Assembly (NCBI RefSeq): GCF_001571325.1
Contig: NZ_BCTO01000063.1
Location: 1 to 46,378 of the forward strand
Direction: 5' to 3'
Length of the DNA stretch: 46,378 nt
From: Delftia tsuruhatensis NBRC 16741
GTDB taxonomy: Bacteria; Pseudomonadota; Gammaproteobacteria; Burkholderiales; Burkholderiaceae_C
Within the stretch, counting starts at the first letter, position 1. Each line of letters opens with the position of its first letter. The position numbers and the translations under genes are program-made. Positions 1 through 10,599 of the stretch are shown here, one piece after another. The notes below the pieces were generated by a model that saw only the letters and a list, made by a program, of their open reading frames with translations, did no database searches and had not been told where the DNA came from.

Positions 1-104
1 GGTCGCGCCGGTTACTGACAGTGCTGGCGAAGCGCAAAACAGGGACAGCGAAGCTGACGACAGCTCCGGTTCCCATGATTTAGTTCCAAGAATGGGCTAA
101 GAAG

Positions 105-2153
<2,049 letters not shown>

Positions 2154-2191
2154 TGTCCGTGTGATTCCTGCGCCGCAGGCGTCGACCAGAG

Positions 2192-2220
2192 AAAAGGCCG
2201 GGCAGCAGACCCGGCCTTTT
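2192..2220. terminator. Bidirectional rho-independent terminator
   Basis: A perfect 11-bp stem (AAAAGGCCGGG at 2192-2202, CCCGGCCTTTT at 2210-2220) encloses a 7-nt loop. It has A-runs on one side and T-runs on the other, so it can stop transcription from both directions. It lies between the convergent pccA and gntR genes, which supports this role. Confidence 0.9.
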
Positions 2221-2236
2221 CATTTCCACTGTCGCT

Positions 2237-3331
2237 TCAACTGCTTTGCCGCACCACCAGCTCATATCCCAGATCCAGGCTGTGCAATGGCAAGGCCTCG
2301 CCGCGCATCAATTGCAGCAGCATGCGCGCGCCTTCGGTTCCGATATGGCCGCGCGGCGTGCGGATGGTGGTCAGTGGCGGCACCATCTGGTCGCTGCCGG
2401 GCAGGTCGTTGAAGCCGGCGATGGCGATCTGCTGCGGCACGCGGATGCCGCGGCGCAGGGCTTCGAGCAGGGCGCCCTGGGCGATGTCATCGTTGCAGAA
2501 GAAGAGGGCATCGACGGATGGATCCAGCCGCAGGGCGGCGTCCAGCAGCTCGGCGCCCAGCGCCATCGAAGTGGGGCGGGGCCACAGCAGTTCCAGGGCC
2601 GGGTCGTGCAGGCCCGCGTCCTGCAGGGCCTGGCGGTAGCCAGAGGCGCGCTGCATCACGCGGGCATCGAGCTGGCCTGCACAAAAGGCAATGCGCTTGT
2701 GCCCGCGCTCCATCAGATGCCGCGTGATGGCGGCTCCGGCTTCGGCCTGCGAAAACCCCACGCTGGGCGTGCCCGGCTCGCCGCCCAGCTCCATCAGGTG
2801 CACGCAGGGCACCTTGCTGGCCTGCACGAGTTCCCGCGCAGCGGGGCTGCGGTCAAAGCCGGTGAGCAGCAGGCCGGCAGGGCGCATGGGCAGGTAGGTG
2901 CGCAGCAGTTGCTCCTCTTCGGCCCGGTCATAGTGGGTCACGCCGATCAGCGCGTGGTAGCCGGCGGCGAACAGCACCTTGTGCACAGACTCGATCAGGT
3001 CCACGAACAAGGTGTTGGACAGCATGGGCACCAGCACCAGCACCTGGGCGCTTTTCTGGGAGGCCAAAGCGCGCGCGGCAGGGTCGGGCACGTAGCCCAT
3101 GCGCGCGGCGGCGGCGCGGATTTTCTCGACCAGGGCCGGGTCCACGCGCCGCTCGCCGCGCAGGGCGCGTGAGACCGTCATGGGGCTGACGCCGGCCGCC
3201 TGTGCCACATCGCTGAGCGTGATGCGTCCGCTGGCCCGCGAGGAGCGGGCGCGGCCCGTGGCGGGCAGGGCCGGGTCGCAAGGATCGGCGCAGGACGATT
3301 CTGGAGATGCAGGCGGAATCTGGCGGGCCAA
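2237..3331 (-). CDS. gntR: LacI-family transcriptional repressor of gluconate catabolism
   Basis: A 364-aa LacI/GalR-family regulator. The DNA-binding helix-turn-helix is at residues 37-59 (ITLSDVAQAAGVSPMTVSRA), followed by a periplasmic-binding-protein-like effector domain typical of the family. It diverges from gluconokinase, TRAP transporter and Entner-Doudoroff genes, so gluconate or 6-phosphogluconate is the likely inducer (inference from context). The only usable start is a TTG at 3329-3331, preceded on its strand by AGGA with a 7-nt spacer. This gives an unusually long, Ala/Arg/Ser-rich extension of about 35 residues before the HTH. Operator O1 lies about 40 bp upstream of the start, which suggests autorepression. 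Confidence 0.85.
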   Translation of the reverse strand: MARQIPPASPESSCADPCDPALPATGRARSSRASGRITLSDVAQAAGVSPMTVSRALRGERRVDPALVEKIRAAAARMGYVPDPAARALASQKSAQVLVLVPMLSNTLFVDLIESVHKVLFAAGYHALIGVTHYDRAEEEQLLRTYLPMRPAGLLLTGFDRSPAARELVQASKVPCVHLMELGGEPGTPSVGFSQAEAGAAITRHLMERGHKRIAFCAGQLDARVMQRASGYRQALQDAGLHDPALELLWPRPTSMALGAELLDAALRLDPSVDALFFCNDDIAQGALLEALRRGIRVPQQIAIAGFNDLPGSDQMVPPLTTIRTPRGHIGTEGARMLLQLMRGEALPLHSLDLGYELVVRQSS

Positions 3332-3371
3332 GGGAATGTCCTAGGTCGGTGGCGGGAGGGTTGGAGATTAT

Positions 3372-3383
3372 GATAGCGCTATC
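3372..3383. promoter_or_regulatory. GntR operator O1 (GATAGCGCTATC)
   Basis: A perfect 12-bp palindrome, GATAGCGCTATC, 40 bp upstream of the gntR start. The central CG and dyad symmetry are typical of LacI-family operators. The same 12 bp recur at 3491-3502, exactly 119 bp away, and nothing else in the interval resembles them. It probably mediates autorepression and may loop with O2. Confidence 0.8.
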
Positions 3384-3487
3384 CCAATCATTCGAAGGCC
3401 CGCAGTCCTGCGTGTAAACCCGGACGAAGGCCTCTGAAGCACACCGAAATCCAAGGCAGACCCTGGTCTGCCAATTTTTGCAAGAAC

Positions 3488-4075
3488 ATGGATAGCGCTA
3501 TCCCAACAACAACCGACGCCACCGCCGCAAGCAGCAGCCCACGGGCGCTGGTCGTCATGGGCGTTTCCGGCTGCGGCAAGTCGAGCGTGGGGCAGGCCCT
3601 GGCTGATGCCCTGGGCTGGACCCTGCACGAGGGCGATGCCCACCATGCCGAGGAAAGCATCCGCAAGATGCAGGCTGGCATCCCCCTGACCGACGACGAC
3701 CGCAGCGGCTGGCTGGACCGGCTGGCACGGCTGCTGGCCCAGGCCATGCCGGGGCAGGGCGTGGTGCTGACCTGCTCGGCCCTCAAGCGCAAGTACCGCG
3801 ACCGCCTGCGTGCCGCCGGCCCGGCCGGCGCGGTGGGCTTCGTTTTTCTGGACCTGGACTACGGCACGGCGCTGCAGCGCGTGCAGGAGCGCGCCGGCCA
3901 CTTCTTCTCGCCCGAGCTGGTGGCCAACCAGTTCGCCACGCTGGAAAGCCCGGCAGGCGAGCGCGCCGTGCTGTCCGTGGACGCCACGCTGCCGCTGGCC
4001 GACATCGTGCACCGCGCACAGGACTGGCTCGTCCATCCGGCGCCGCAGGCCGCCCCTCTCTCCCAGAACCCATAA
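3488..4075 (+). CDS. gntK: Gluconokinase
   Basis: A 195-aa kinase that phosphorylates gluconate to 6-phosphogluconate, feeding Edd and Eda encoded just downstream. The P-loop MGVSGCGKSS is at residues 24-33. It is followed by LHEGDAHH and DDDRSGWL, which are typical substrate-side motifs of GntK, and by CSALKRKYRDRLR. From the P-loop onward the length matches the family (about 170 aa). The extra 23 N-terminal residues (rich in Thr, Ala, Ser) are unusual, and the ATG at 3488 has only a weak GCAAGA upstream. No other in-frame start would preserve the first beta strand, so 3488 is kept. Its first codons are the O2 operator. Confidence 0.92.
   Translation: MDSAIPTTTDATAASSSPRALVVMGVSGCGKSSVGQALADALGWTLHEGDAHHAEESIRKMQAGIPLTDDDRSGWLDRLARLLAQAMPGQGVVLTCSALKRKYRDRLRAAGPAGAVGFVFLDLDYGTALQRVQERAGHFFSPELVANQFATLESPAGERAVLSVDATLPLADIVHRAQDWLVHPAPQAAPLSQNP
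3490..3503. promoter_or_regulatory. GntR operator O2 overlapping the gntK start codon
   Basis: The 14-bp palindrome GGATAGCGCTATCC begins at the G of the gntK ATG (3488-3490) and covers codons 2-5. Its inner 12 bp are identical to O1. A repressor here would block the start region itself. Alternatively the real kinase start is downstream and this is an ordinary promoter-proximal operator. Confidence 0.8.
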
Positions 4076-4093
4076 CGCCAGGAGACAAAAACC

Positions 4094-4600
4094 ATGCAAT
4101 CCGATTCCCCCGCAGTCCGGCCCAAGCCGCGCCTGCAGCACTTTGCCGAGGTGCTGATGGTGCTGGCCCTGGCCGGCATGGTCATTGCCGTGTTCGTCAA
4201 CGTGGTGCTGCGCTATGTGTTTCACACCAGCATCGTTTCCTATGAGGAAATCTCGCGCCTGCTCTTCGTCTGGCTGGTGGCCATTGGGGCCATCGTGGCC
4301 GCTTTCGAGGGCAGCCACCTGGGCTTCGACCTTGTGACATCCCGCGTGGGCCCTGGCGCGCGCAAGGTGTTGTTCTGGGTGTCGCAGGCGCTGGTCCTGG
4401 TCTGCATGGGCCTGCTGCTGTGGGGCTCATGGGCCCAGGTGCAGGCCGGGCTGAACAGCTACAGCACGGTGCTGGGCTACCCGCTGGCCCTGGGCGCTGC
4501 GGCCACCCTGGTGCTGGCCGTGGGCCTGCTGTTGGTGTCGCTGCGCGACCTGCGCCGCGGCGCGCCGACAGAAAACCATGGCGAGACTTCGGTCGAGTAA
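4094..4600 (+). CDS. TRAP transporter small permease (DctQ family)
   Basis: A 168-aa four-helix membrane protein. Hydrophobic stretches lie at about 15-40, 50-70, 90-112 and 128-150, with the DctQ-like motif YEEISRLLFVWL between helices 1 and 2. It pairs with the large permease 12 nt downstream and the binding protein after that to form a complete tripartite, ion-driven TRAP transporter. CAGGAG about 10 nt upstream of the ATG serves as ribosome binding site. Its position between gntK and edd indicates uptake of gluconate or a related sugar acid (inference). Confidence 0.9.
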   Translation: MQSDSPAVRPKPRLQHFAEVLMVLALAGMVIAVFVNVVLRYVFHTSIVSYEEISRLLFVWLVAIGAIVAAFEGSHLGFDLVTSRVGPGARKVLFWVSQALVLVCMGLLLWGSWAQVQAGLNSYSTVLGYPLALGAAATLVLAVGLLLVSLRDLRRGAPTENHGETSVE

Positions 4601-4612
4601 GGAGCAGGCACC

Positions 4613-5893
4613 ATGGTTGTGACCCTGATCTTTCTGGCCGTGCTGATCGGCGGCATGGTGATCGGCATGCCCATTGCCCAGGCGCTGGTGTTGACCGGCG
4701 TGGCGCTGATGTGGCATCTGGACTTCTTCGACTCGCAGCTGCTTGCGCAGAACCTGCAGGCCGGCTTCGACAACTTCCCGCTGCTGGCCGTGCCCTTCTT
4801 CATCCTGGCGGGTGAGCTGATGAACGCGGGTGGCCTGTCGCGCCGCATCATTGACCTGGCGCGCGCCTATGTGGGCCATATCCGTGGCGGCCTGGGCTAC
4901 GTGGCCATTGGCGCCGCCGTGCTGCTGGCCTCGATGAGCGGCTCGGCCATTGCAGATACCGCCGCCCTGGCCACCATCTTGCTGCCCATGATGCGCGAGC
5001 AAAAGTACCCCGACAGCTACAGCGCGGGCCTGCTGGCCTCGGGCGGCATCATTGCGCCCATCATTCCGCCGTCCATGCCCTTCGTGATCTACGGCGTGAC
5101 GACCAACACCTCGATCAGCAAGCTGTTCCTGTCGGGCGTGGTGCCGGGCCTGATCATGGGCGTCTTCCTGATCTTTGCCTGGTGGTCCATCGCCCGCAAG
5201 TTCGACCTGTCGCGCGGCGAACGTATGGCCTGGGGCCCGCGTCTGAAGGCACTGGCCAAGAGCTTCTGGGCGATGATGATGCCGGTCATCATCCTGGGTG
5301 GCCTCAAGGGCGGCGTGTTCACGCCCACCGAGGCGGCCGTGGTCGCAGCCGTCTACGCGCTGTTCGTGTCCATGGTGATCTACCGCGAGATGACATGGAG
5401 CCGTCTGTACGCCGTGTTCCTGGCCGCCGCCAAGACCACGGCCGTGGTCATGCTGCTGTGTGGCGCCGCCACGGTGACGGCCTACATGATCACCCTGGCC
5501 GACCTGCCCAACATGCTGGCCGACAGCTTCTCCGGCCTGCTGGGCAACCCCATGCTGTTCATGGCCACGATGATGCTGTTCCTGCTGGTGGTGGGCACGG
5601 CCATGGACCTGACGCCGACCATCCTGATCTTCGGCCCCGTGTGCGCGCCGCTGGCCGTCAAGGCGGGCATCGACCCCATCTACTTCGGCTTCATGTTCAT
5701 CTACGTGGGCTGCATCGGCCTGATCACGCCGCCCGTGGGAACGGTGCAGAACGTGATTGCCGGCGTGGGCCGGCTGCGCATGGAGACCGTGATCAAGGGC
5801 ACGAACCCGTTCCTGATGGTCTATGTGCTGCTTGCCGTGCTTTTCGTGATTTTTCCGCAAATCATCCTGGCCCCTCTGCGCTGGATGCACTGA
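4613..5893 (+). CDS. TRAP transporter large permease (DctM family)
   Basis: A 426-aa multi-spanning protein with about 12 hydrophobic segments, the ion-coupled transport subunit of a TRAP system. It shows DctM landmarks: the N-terminal MPIAQALVLTGVAL region, PFFILAGELMNAGGLSRRI, SGSAIADTAALATILLPMM, IPPSMPFVIYGV and the C-terminal GLITPPVGTVQNV. The start follows AAGGAG at 4599-4604 (spacer 8). It is tightly spaced with the small permease and followed 29 nt later by the binding-protein gene, so one transcript is expected. Confidence 0.93.
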   Translation: MVVTLIFLAVLIGGMVIGMPIAQALVLTGVALMWHLDFFDSQLLAQNLQAGFDNFPLLAVPFFILAGELMNAGGLSRRIIDLARAYVGHIRGGLGYVAIGAAVLLASMSGSAIADTAALATILLPMMREQKYPDSYSAGLLASGGIIAPIIPPSMPFVIYGVTTNTSISKLFLSGVVPGLIMGVFLIFAWWSIARKFDLSRGERMAWGPRLKALAKSFWAMMMPVIILGGLKGGVFTPTEAAVVAAVYALFVSMVIYREMTWSRLYAVFLAAAKTTAVVMLLCGAATVTAYMITLADLPNMLADSFSGLLGNPMLFMATMMLFLLVVGTAMDLTPTILIFGPVCAPLAVKAGIDPIYFGFMFIYVGCIGLITPPVGTVQNVIAGVGRLRMETVIKGTNPFLMVYVLLAVLFVIFPQIILAPLRWMH

Positions 5894-5922
5894 CCCCCCC
5901 ACTACAACCCAAGGAGATGAAC

Positions 5923-6942
5923 ATGCGTATTCCCTTTGCACTCGCCGGCCTGATGGCCGCCATCACCACGCTGGCCGCCACGGGCCAGGCCATGGCCCAG
6001 GACTTCAAGCCGCGCATCGTGCGCTTCGGCTACGGCCTGGTCGATGACTCCAACCAGGGCCGCGCGGCGCGCTTCTTTGCCAAGGAGGTCGAAAAGGCCA
6101 CGGGCGGCAAGATGAAGGTGCGCGCCATCGGCAATGCCTCGCTGGGATCGGACACGCAGATGCAGCAGGCGCTGATCGGCGGTGCCCAGGAGATGATGGT
6201 CGGCTCCACCGCCACCCTGGTCGGCCTGTCGCCCGAGATGGCGGTCTGGGACACGCCGTTCCTGTTCAGCAGCACCAAGGAGGCCGACGCCGTGCTCGAC
6301 GGCCCCGTGGGCGAGAAGGTCAAGGCCACGCTGGAGCCCAAGGGCATGGTGGGCCTGGTCTACTGGGAGAACGGTTTCCGCAACCTCACCAACAACAAGC
6401 GCCCCATCGCCAAGCTGGAAGACCTGGCTGACGTGAAGCTGCGCGTGATGCAGAACAACGTCTTCCTCGACAGCTTCAAGGCCCTGGGCGCCAACGCCGT
6501 GCCGCTGCCGTTCTCCGAACTGTTCACCGCGCTGGAAACCCGCGCCGTCGATGGCCAGGAAAACCCGTTCAACACCGTGCTGTCCAGCAAGTTCTACGAG
6601 GTGCAGAAGTACCTGACCATCTCCAACCACGTCTACAGCCCCTGGATCGTCACCGTCAGCAAGAAGTGGTGGGACACGCTGACACCGGCCGAGAAGAAGG
6701 TGCTGCAGGACGCCGCCGTCAAGAGCCGCGAGTTCGAGCGCAAGGACACGCGCGAGGAAGCGGCCAAGGCCCTGGCCGATATCAAGACCAAGGGCATGCA
6801 GGTCAACGAGCTGCCCGCCGCCGAGGTGGGACGCATGCGCGACAAGCTCGCCACGGTCAATGCCGGCATTGCCAAGACCGTGGGCCAGGGTACCTGGGAT
6901 GAGGTACAGGCCGCCGTCAAGCAGGCGCGCGCAGTGAAGTAA
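5923..6942 (+). CDS. TRAP transporter solute-binding protein (DctP family), probable gluconate/sugar-acid receptor
   Basis: A 339-aa periplasmic receptor with a Sec signal peptide (residues 1-26, ending GQAMAQ). The family motif around the substrate-binding arginine is clear: LRVMQNN, then ALGANAVPLPFSELFTALET and DGQENP. The reading frame is open far upstream, but ATG 5923 is chosen because AAGGAG (5911-5916) sits 6 nt before it and the signal peptide begins there. ATG 5917 is possible but abuts the ribosome binding site. Substrate is inferred from the gluconate context; DctP receptors bind many carboxylates. Confidence 0.92.
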   Translation: MRIPFALAGLMAAITTLAATGQAMAQDFKPRIVRFGYGLVDDSNQGRAARFFAKEVEKATGGKMKVRAIGNASLGSDTQMQQALIGGAQEMMVGSTATLVGLSPEMAVWDTPFLFSSTKEADAVLDGPVGEKVKATLEPKGMVGLVYWENGFRNLTNNKRPIAKLEDLADVKLRVMQNNVFLDSFKALGANAVPLPFSELFTALETRAVDGQENPFNTVLSSKFYEVQKYLTISNHVYSPWIVTVSKKWWDTLTPAEKKVLQDAAVKSREFERKDTREEAAKALADIKTKGMQVNELPAAEVGRMRDKLATVNAGIAKTVGQGTWDEVQAAVKQARAVK

Positions 6943-7051
6943 GCTTCGATTCAGGGCCGGACGCACCTGGGAGGGATGCCCCGGCCGACATCCACCAAAA
7001 AGACAACGCGACACAGAGAAAACGCGCATCAGCGCATCCGCAGGACACCCC

Positions 7052-8878
7052 ATGAGCACCATCCACCCCATCGTCGACCAGGTCACGCGCCGCATCCGCG
7101 AGCGCAGTGCCGAATCACGTGCCGCCTACCTGGAACAGGTGGACGCCATGGCCGCGCGCCCGCCCGGCGCGCAGTCCATGGGCTGTGCCAACGTGGCGCA
7201 TGCCTTTGCGGGCATTCCAGGCGGCGACAGGATACGCATCGTCGAGGAGAAGGCGCCCAACGTCGCCATCGTCACCGCATACAACGACGTGCTGTCGGCC
7301 CACGCACCGCTGGCCCGCTATCCCGACATCCTCAAGGACGAGGCACGCAGGCTGGGCGCCACGGCGCAGGTCGCCGGCGGCGTACCCGCCATGTGCGACG
7401 GCGTGACCCAGGGCGCGCCCGGCATGGAGCTGAGCCTGTTCAGCCGGGATGCCATTGCCATGGGCACGGCCATCGCGCTCTCGCACGACGTATTCGACGC
7501 TGCGCTGATGCTGGGCATCTGCGACAAGATCGTGCCGGGCCTCTTGATCGGCGCCCTGCATTTCGGGCACCTGCCCACGGTCTTCGTGCCGGCGGGACCC
7601 ATGACCTCGGGCCTGTCCAACGGCGACAAGGCCAAGGTGCGCGAACAGGCCGCGCAGGGCCTGGTGGGCCGCAAGGAGCTGCTGGCCGCCGAATCGGCTG
7701 CCTACCATGGCGAAGGCACCTGCACCTTCTACGGCACGGCCAACAGCAACCAGATGCTGCTGGAGGCCATGGGCCTGCACGTGCCGGGCACGGCCTTCAT
7801 CAACCCGGCCGACGGCGAGCGCGAACTGCTCACGCGCGAGGCCATGCGCAGCGTGCTGGCCATCACCAGGAACAAGCGCTTCGCCCCCATCGGCCGCGTG
7901 GTGGACGAGCGCTGCATCGTCAACGCCATGGTGGCCCTGCTGGCCACGGGCGGCTCCACCAACCACCTGATCCACTGGGTGGCGGTGGCGCGCGCTGCGG
8001 GCATCACCATCGACTGGAACGATTTTTCCGAGCTCTCGGGCGTGGTGCCGCTGCTGGCCCGCGTCTATCCCAATGGCAGCGCCGACGTGAACCAGTTCCA
8101 GGCCGCAGGCGGTCCGGGCTATGTGATCGGCCAGTTGCTCAAGGCCGGCCTCATGCATGGCGATGTGCTCACCGTGCGGCCCGATGGCCTGCAGGAGTTC
8201 GCGCGCATTCCGGCCGTGGACAACGGCCAGTTGGCCTGGCATGCGGCCGAAGTCTCCGGCGACCTGTCCGTGCTGCGCCCGGCCGATGCGCCCTTCAGCG
8301 CCACGGGCGGGCTCAAGCTGCTGTCCGGCAACCTGGGGCGCAGCGTGATCAAGGTCAGCGCCGTGCCCGAGGACCGCCATGTGGTCGAGGCGCCCGCACG
8401 CGTCTTCGACTCTCAGGAAGCGCTGCAGCAGGCCTTCAAGGCCGGCGAACTGGACCGCGATGTCATCTGCGTAGTGCGCTGGCAGGGGCCGCGCGCCAAT
8501 GGCATGCCCGAGCTGCACAAGCTCACTCCGCCCCTGGCCGTGCTGCAGGGCAAGGGCTACAAGGTGGCCCTGGTCACGGACGGCCGCATGAGCGGCGCCT
8601 CGGGCAAGGTGCCTGCGGCCATCCACGTCTCGCCCGAGGCCTGCGTGGGCGGGCCGCTGGCGCGCCTGCGCGATGGCGACCTGGTGCGCCTGGACGCCGT
8701 GGCCGGCACCCTGGCCGTGCTGGTCGATGAATCCGAATGGCAGCAACGCCTGGTGGCCACCATGCCCCGGGCGCTGCGCCAAGCCAATGGCCGGGGTTTC
8801 GGCCGCGAACTGTTTGCCGGATTCCGGCGCCACGCGCTCAGCGCAGAAGAGGGAGCTTGCACATGGATCAACGACTGA
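7052..8878 (+). CDS. edd: 6-phosphogluconate dehydratase
   Basis: A 608-aa IlvD/Edd-family [4Fe-4S] dehydratase converting 6-phosphogluconate to 2-keto-3-deoxy-6-phosphogluconate. It has the family motifs IVTAYNDVLSAHAPL, AGGVPAMCDGVTQG, AYHGEGTCTFYGTANSNQM and GRMSGASGKVPAAIHVSPEA. Cys residues at the cluster-ligand positions (MCDG, CDK, GTCTF) are present. The length matches canonical Edd (about 600 aa) rather than dihydroxy-acid dehydratase. AGGA lies 6 nt upstream of the ATG. The 3' end overlaps eda by 16 nt, consistent with translational coupling of the two Entner-Doudoroff enzymes. Confidence 0.96.
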   Translation: MSTIHPIVDQVTRRIRERSAESRAAYLEQVDAMAARPPGAQSMGCANVAHAFAGIPGGDRIRIVEEKAPNVAIVTAYNDVLSAHAPLARYPDILKDEARRLGATAQVAGGVPAMCDGVTQGAPGMELSLFSRDAIAMGTAIALSHDVFDAALMLGICDKIVPGLLIGALHFGHLPTVFVPAGPMTSGLSNGDKAKVREQAAQGLVGRKELLAAESAAYHGEGTCTFYGTANSNQMLLEAMGLHVPGTAFINPADGERELLTREAMRSVLAITRNKRFAPIGRVVDERCIVNAMVALLATGGSTNHLIHWVAVARAAGITIDWNDFSELSGVVPLLARVYPNGSADVNQFQAAGGPGYVIGQLLKAGLMHGDVLTVRPDGLQEFARIPAVDNGQLAWHAAEVSGDLSVLRPADAPFSATGGLKLLSGNLGRSVIKVSAVPEDRHVVEAPARVFDSQEALQQAFKAGELDRDVICVVRWQGPRANGMPELHKLTPPLAVLQGKGYKVALVTDGRMSGASGKVPAAIHVSPEACVGGPLARLRDGDLVRLDAVAGTLAVLVDESEWQQRLVATMPRALRQANGRGFGRELFAGFRRHALSAEEGACTWIND

Positions 8879-9501
8879 CGGCCTTGGAGCTCATGCAGGA
8901 CGCGCCGGTCATCCCGGTCATCGTTCTCAACGACCTCGCGCATGCCGTTCCCATGGCCCAGGCCCTGGTCGCGGGCGGCATCCGCGTGCTGGAGGTCACG
9001 CTGCGCACGCCCCAGGGCCTGGCCAGCATCGAGGCCATTGCGCGCGCCGTGCCCGAGGCCATCGTAGGCGCCGGCACCGTGCGCAGCGCAGCCGATGCGC
9101 GCGCCTGTGCCCATGCTGGCGCGCGCTTTGCCGTGAGTCCCGGCTACACCAGCGCACTGGGCCAGGCCTGCCAGGACCTGCAGTTGCCGCTGCTGCCCGG
9201 CGTGGCCACCAGCGGCGAGATCATGGCGGCCCAGGACGACGGCTTCAACGAGCTGAAATTCTTCCCCGCCGTGCAGGCGGGCGGCACGGCCATGCTCAAG
9301 GCCTGGCAGGGTCCGTTCGGCGATGTGCGCTTTTGCCCCACGGGCGGCGTGTCGCCGGCCAATGCCCAGGAGTTCCTGGCCCTGAAGAATGTGGTCTGCG
9401 TGGGCGGCTCCTGGCTGGTGCCCACGGATGCGCTGGAGCAGGGCGACTGGAGCCGCATCACGGCGCTGGCCCGCCAGGCCAAGGCTCTGCGCAAAGCCTG
9501 A
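8863..9501 (+). CDS. eda: KDPG aldolase (2-dehydro-3-deoxy-phosphogluconate aldolase)
   Basis: A 212-aa class I aldolase cleaving KDPG to pyruvate and glyceraldehyde 3-phosphate. The Schiff-base lysine lies in NELKFFPA (Lys132). The base glutamate and phosphate/substrate arginine are in EVTLRTP (Glu44, Arg48), and the phosphate-binding glycine loops are GAGTV and CPTGGV. An upstream extension of the frame is discarded, since ATG 8863 gives the usual family length and follows GAGGGAG at about 8849-8855. It overlaps edd by 16 nt. Confidence 0.96.
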   Translation: MDQRLTALELMQDAPVIPVIVLNDLAHAVPMAQALVAGGIRVLEVTLRTPQGLASIEAIARAVPEAIVGAGTVRSAADARACAHAGARFAVSPGYTSALGQACQDLQLPLLPGVATSGEIMAAQDDGFNELKFFPAVQAGGTAMLKAWQGPFGDVRFCPTGGVSPANAQEFLALKNVVCVGGSWLVPTDALEQGDWSRITALARQAKALRKA

Positions 9502-9518
9502 CGAAAGGGCCGGTGGGA

Positions 9519-9542
9519 CGCAGCGGGGCGCTGCGGGGCGCT
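9519..9542 (+). repeat. Hairpin and tandem 10-bp repeat after eda
   Basis: CGCAGCG (9519-9525) and CGCTGCG (9529-9535) form a 7-bp GC hairpin around GGG. The decamer GCGGGGCGCT is repeated in tandem at 9523-9532 and 9533-9542. There is no T-run, so it is not a classical terminator. It may mark the end of the gluconate operon or simply be slippage. Confidence 0.35.
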
Positions 9543-9586
9543 GCGGCACAATCGTCGCCCTCCAGCCAGACGAGAGGGCCGCCGCC

Positions 9587-10489
9587 ATGATGAAGATCGA
9601 CTCCACCACCGTGCAGCTCGTGCTGGCCATTGCCGAGGAGGGCAGCATCTCGCGCGCTGCCGACCGGCTGCAGCTGGCGGTGGCGGCGGCCTCGCGGCGG
9701 CTCAGTGATCTGGAGGCCCAGCTCGGCACGCGCCTGTTCAAGCGACAGCCCCATGGCGTGCAGGCCACCGAGCCCGGCCTCAAGCTGCTGGCCCATATCC
9801 GGCAGATCGGCAACCTGGTCGATCGCCTGGAGGGCGATGCCCAGGCCCTGGGCCGCGGCCGTGACGGCCGCATCATCATCGGCGCGCCCAAGTCGGCCCT
9901 CCTGCAGTTCCTGGCCGCCGACATCGCGGCCACCCAGCGCCGCTATCCCCACATCACGCTGCAGGTGATGGAAGAAAACAGCCGCATCGTCCAGCAACTG
10001 CTGCGCGACAAGGTCATCGACATCGGCATCTTCGAGAAAACCAGCGGATTCGTGGACCTGCCGCGCGCCGACTACCGGCGCGACAGCCTGGTGCTGGTCT
10101 ACAGCCGCAGGCATTTCAGCTTCGGCGACCAGCCCGTGGAGCTGGACCGGCTGCTGGAGTGCCGCATCGTCAGCCTGGGCCGGGGCTCGGCCATCCTGAA
10201 TGCCCTGCGCCGTGCCCATCACAGCCGGGGCAGGGTGTTCCGCAATGATTTCACGGTCAGCGGCTTCGACACCATGCTGGCCCTGGTGCGCGAAGGCCTG
10301 GGCGTGGGCCTGATGCCGCCAGGCGTGCTGCGCAGCTTCCACCCCGGGCCGGAGCTGGGCTGTGCCGCGCTGGAAGGCGACTGGCACGAGCGCAGCTATG
10401 TGCTGTCCTTCATCGAAGGGCAGGCACAGCAACAGGCGTTGCACAACGTGGTGGCGGCGCTGCTGCATCCCGCCTCCGAGGCGAACTGA
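9587..10489 (+). CDS. LysR-family transcriptional regulator
   Basis: A 300-aa LysR-type regulator. The N-terminal winged HTH covers about residues 5-65 (EEGSISRAADRLQLAVAAAS, then LEAQLGTRLFKR) and the effector-binding domain follows. The frame is open upstream into eda in another frame. ATG 9587 is chosen because it is preceded by GAGAGGG and begins directly before the HTH; the adjacent ATG 9590 is equivalent. It lies 110 bp upstream of the Bug/CoA-transferase/crotonase genes in the same direction and probably controls them (inference). Confidence 0.88.
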   Translation: MMKIDSTTVQLVLAIAEEGSISRAADRLQLAVAAASRRLSDLEAQLGTRLFKRQPHGVQATEPGLKLLAHIRQIGNLVDRLEGDAQALGRGRDGRIIIGAPKSALLQFLAADIAATQRRYPHITLQVMEENSRIVQQLLRDKVIDIGIFEKTSGFVDLPRADYRRDSLVLVYSRRHFSFGDQPVELDRLLECRIVSLGRGSAILNALRRAHHSRGRVFRNDFTVSGFDTMLALVREGLGVGLMPPGVLRSFHPGPELGCAALEGDWHERSYVLSFIEGQAQQQALHNVVAALLHPASEAN

Positions 10490-10599
10490 GAGCGTCACGG
10501 TTTCGCATATGGCGAAACCAGGCATGCGTTCCACAGGCTTGCGGCGAATCCGACGCGCGGCGACAGTGGCTGCACAACAACGATGTGCAGGAGACAGAC

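Noticed and set aside
4427..5941. 504-codon antisense frame over the TRAP genes
   Set aside because: His/Gln/Gly-rich shadow composition opposite clear DctQ/DctM genes.
7115..8833. 572-codon antisense frame over edd
   Set aside because: No motif and complete overlap with an unambiguous enzyme gene; typical antisense shadow in high-GC DNA.
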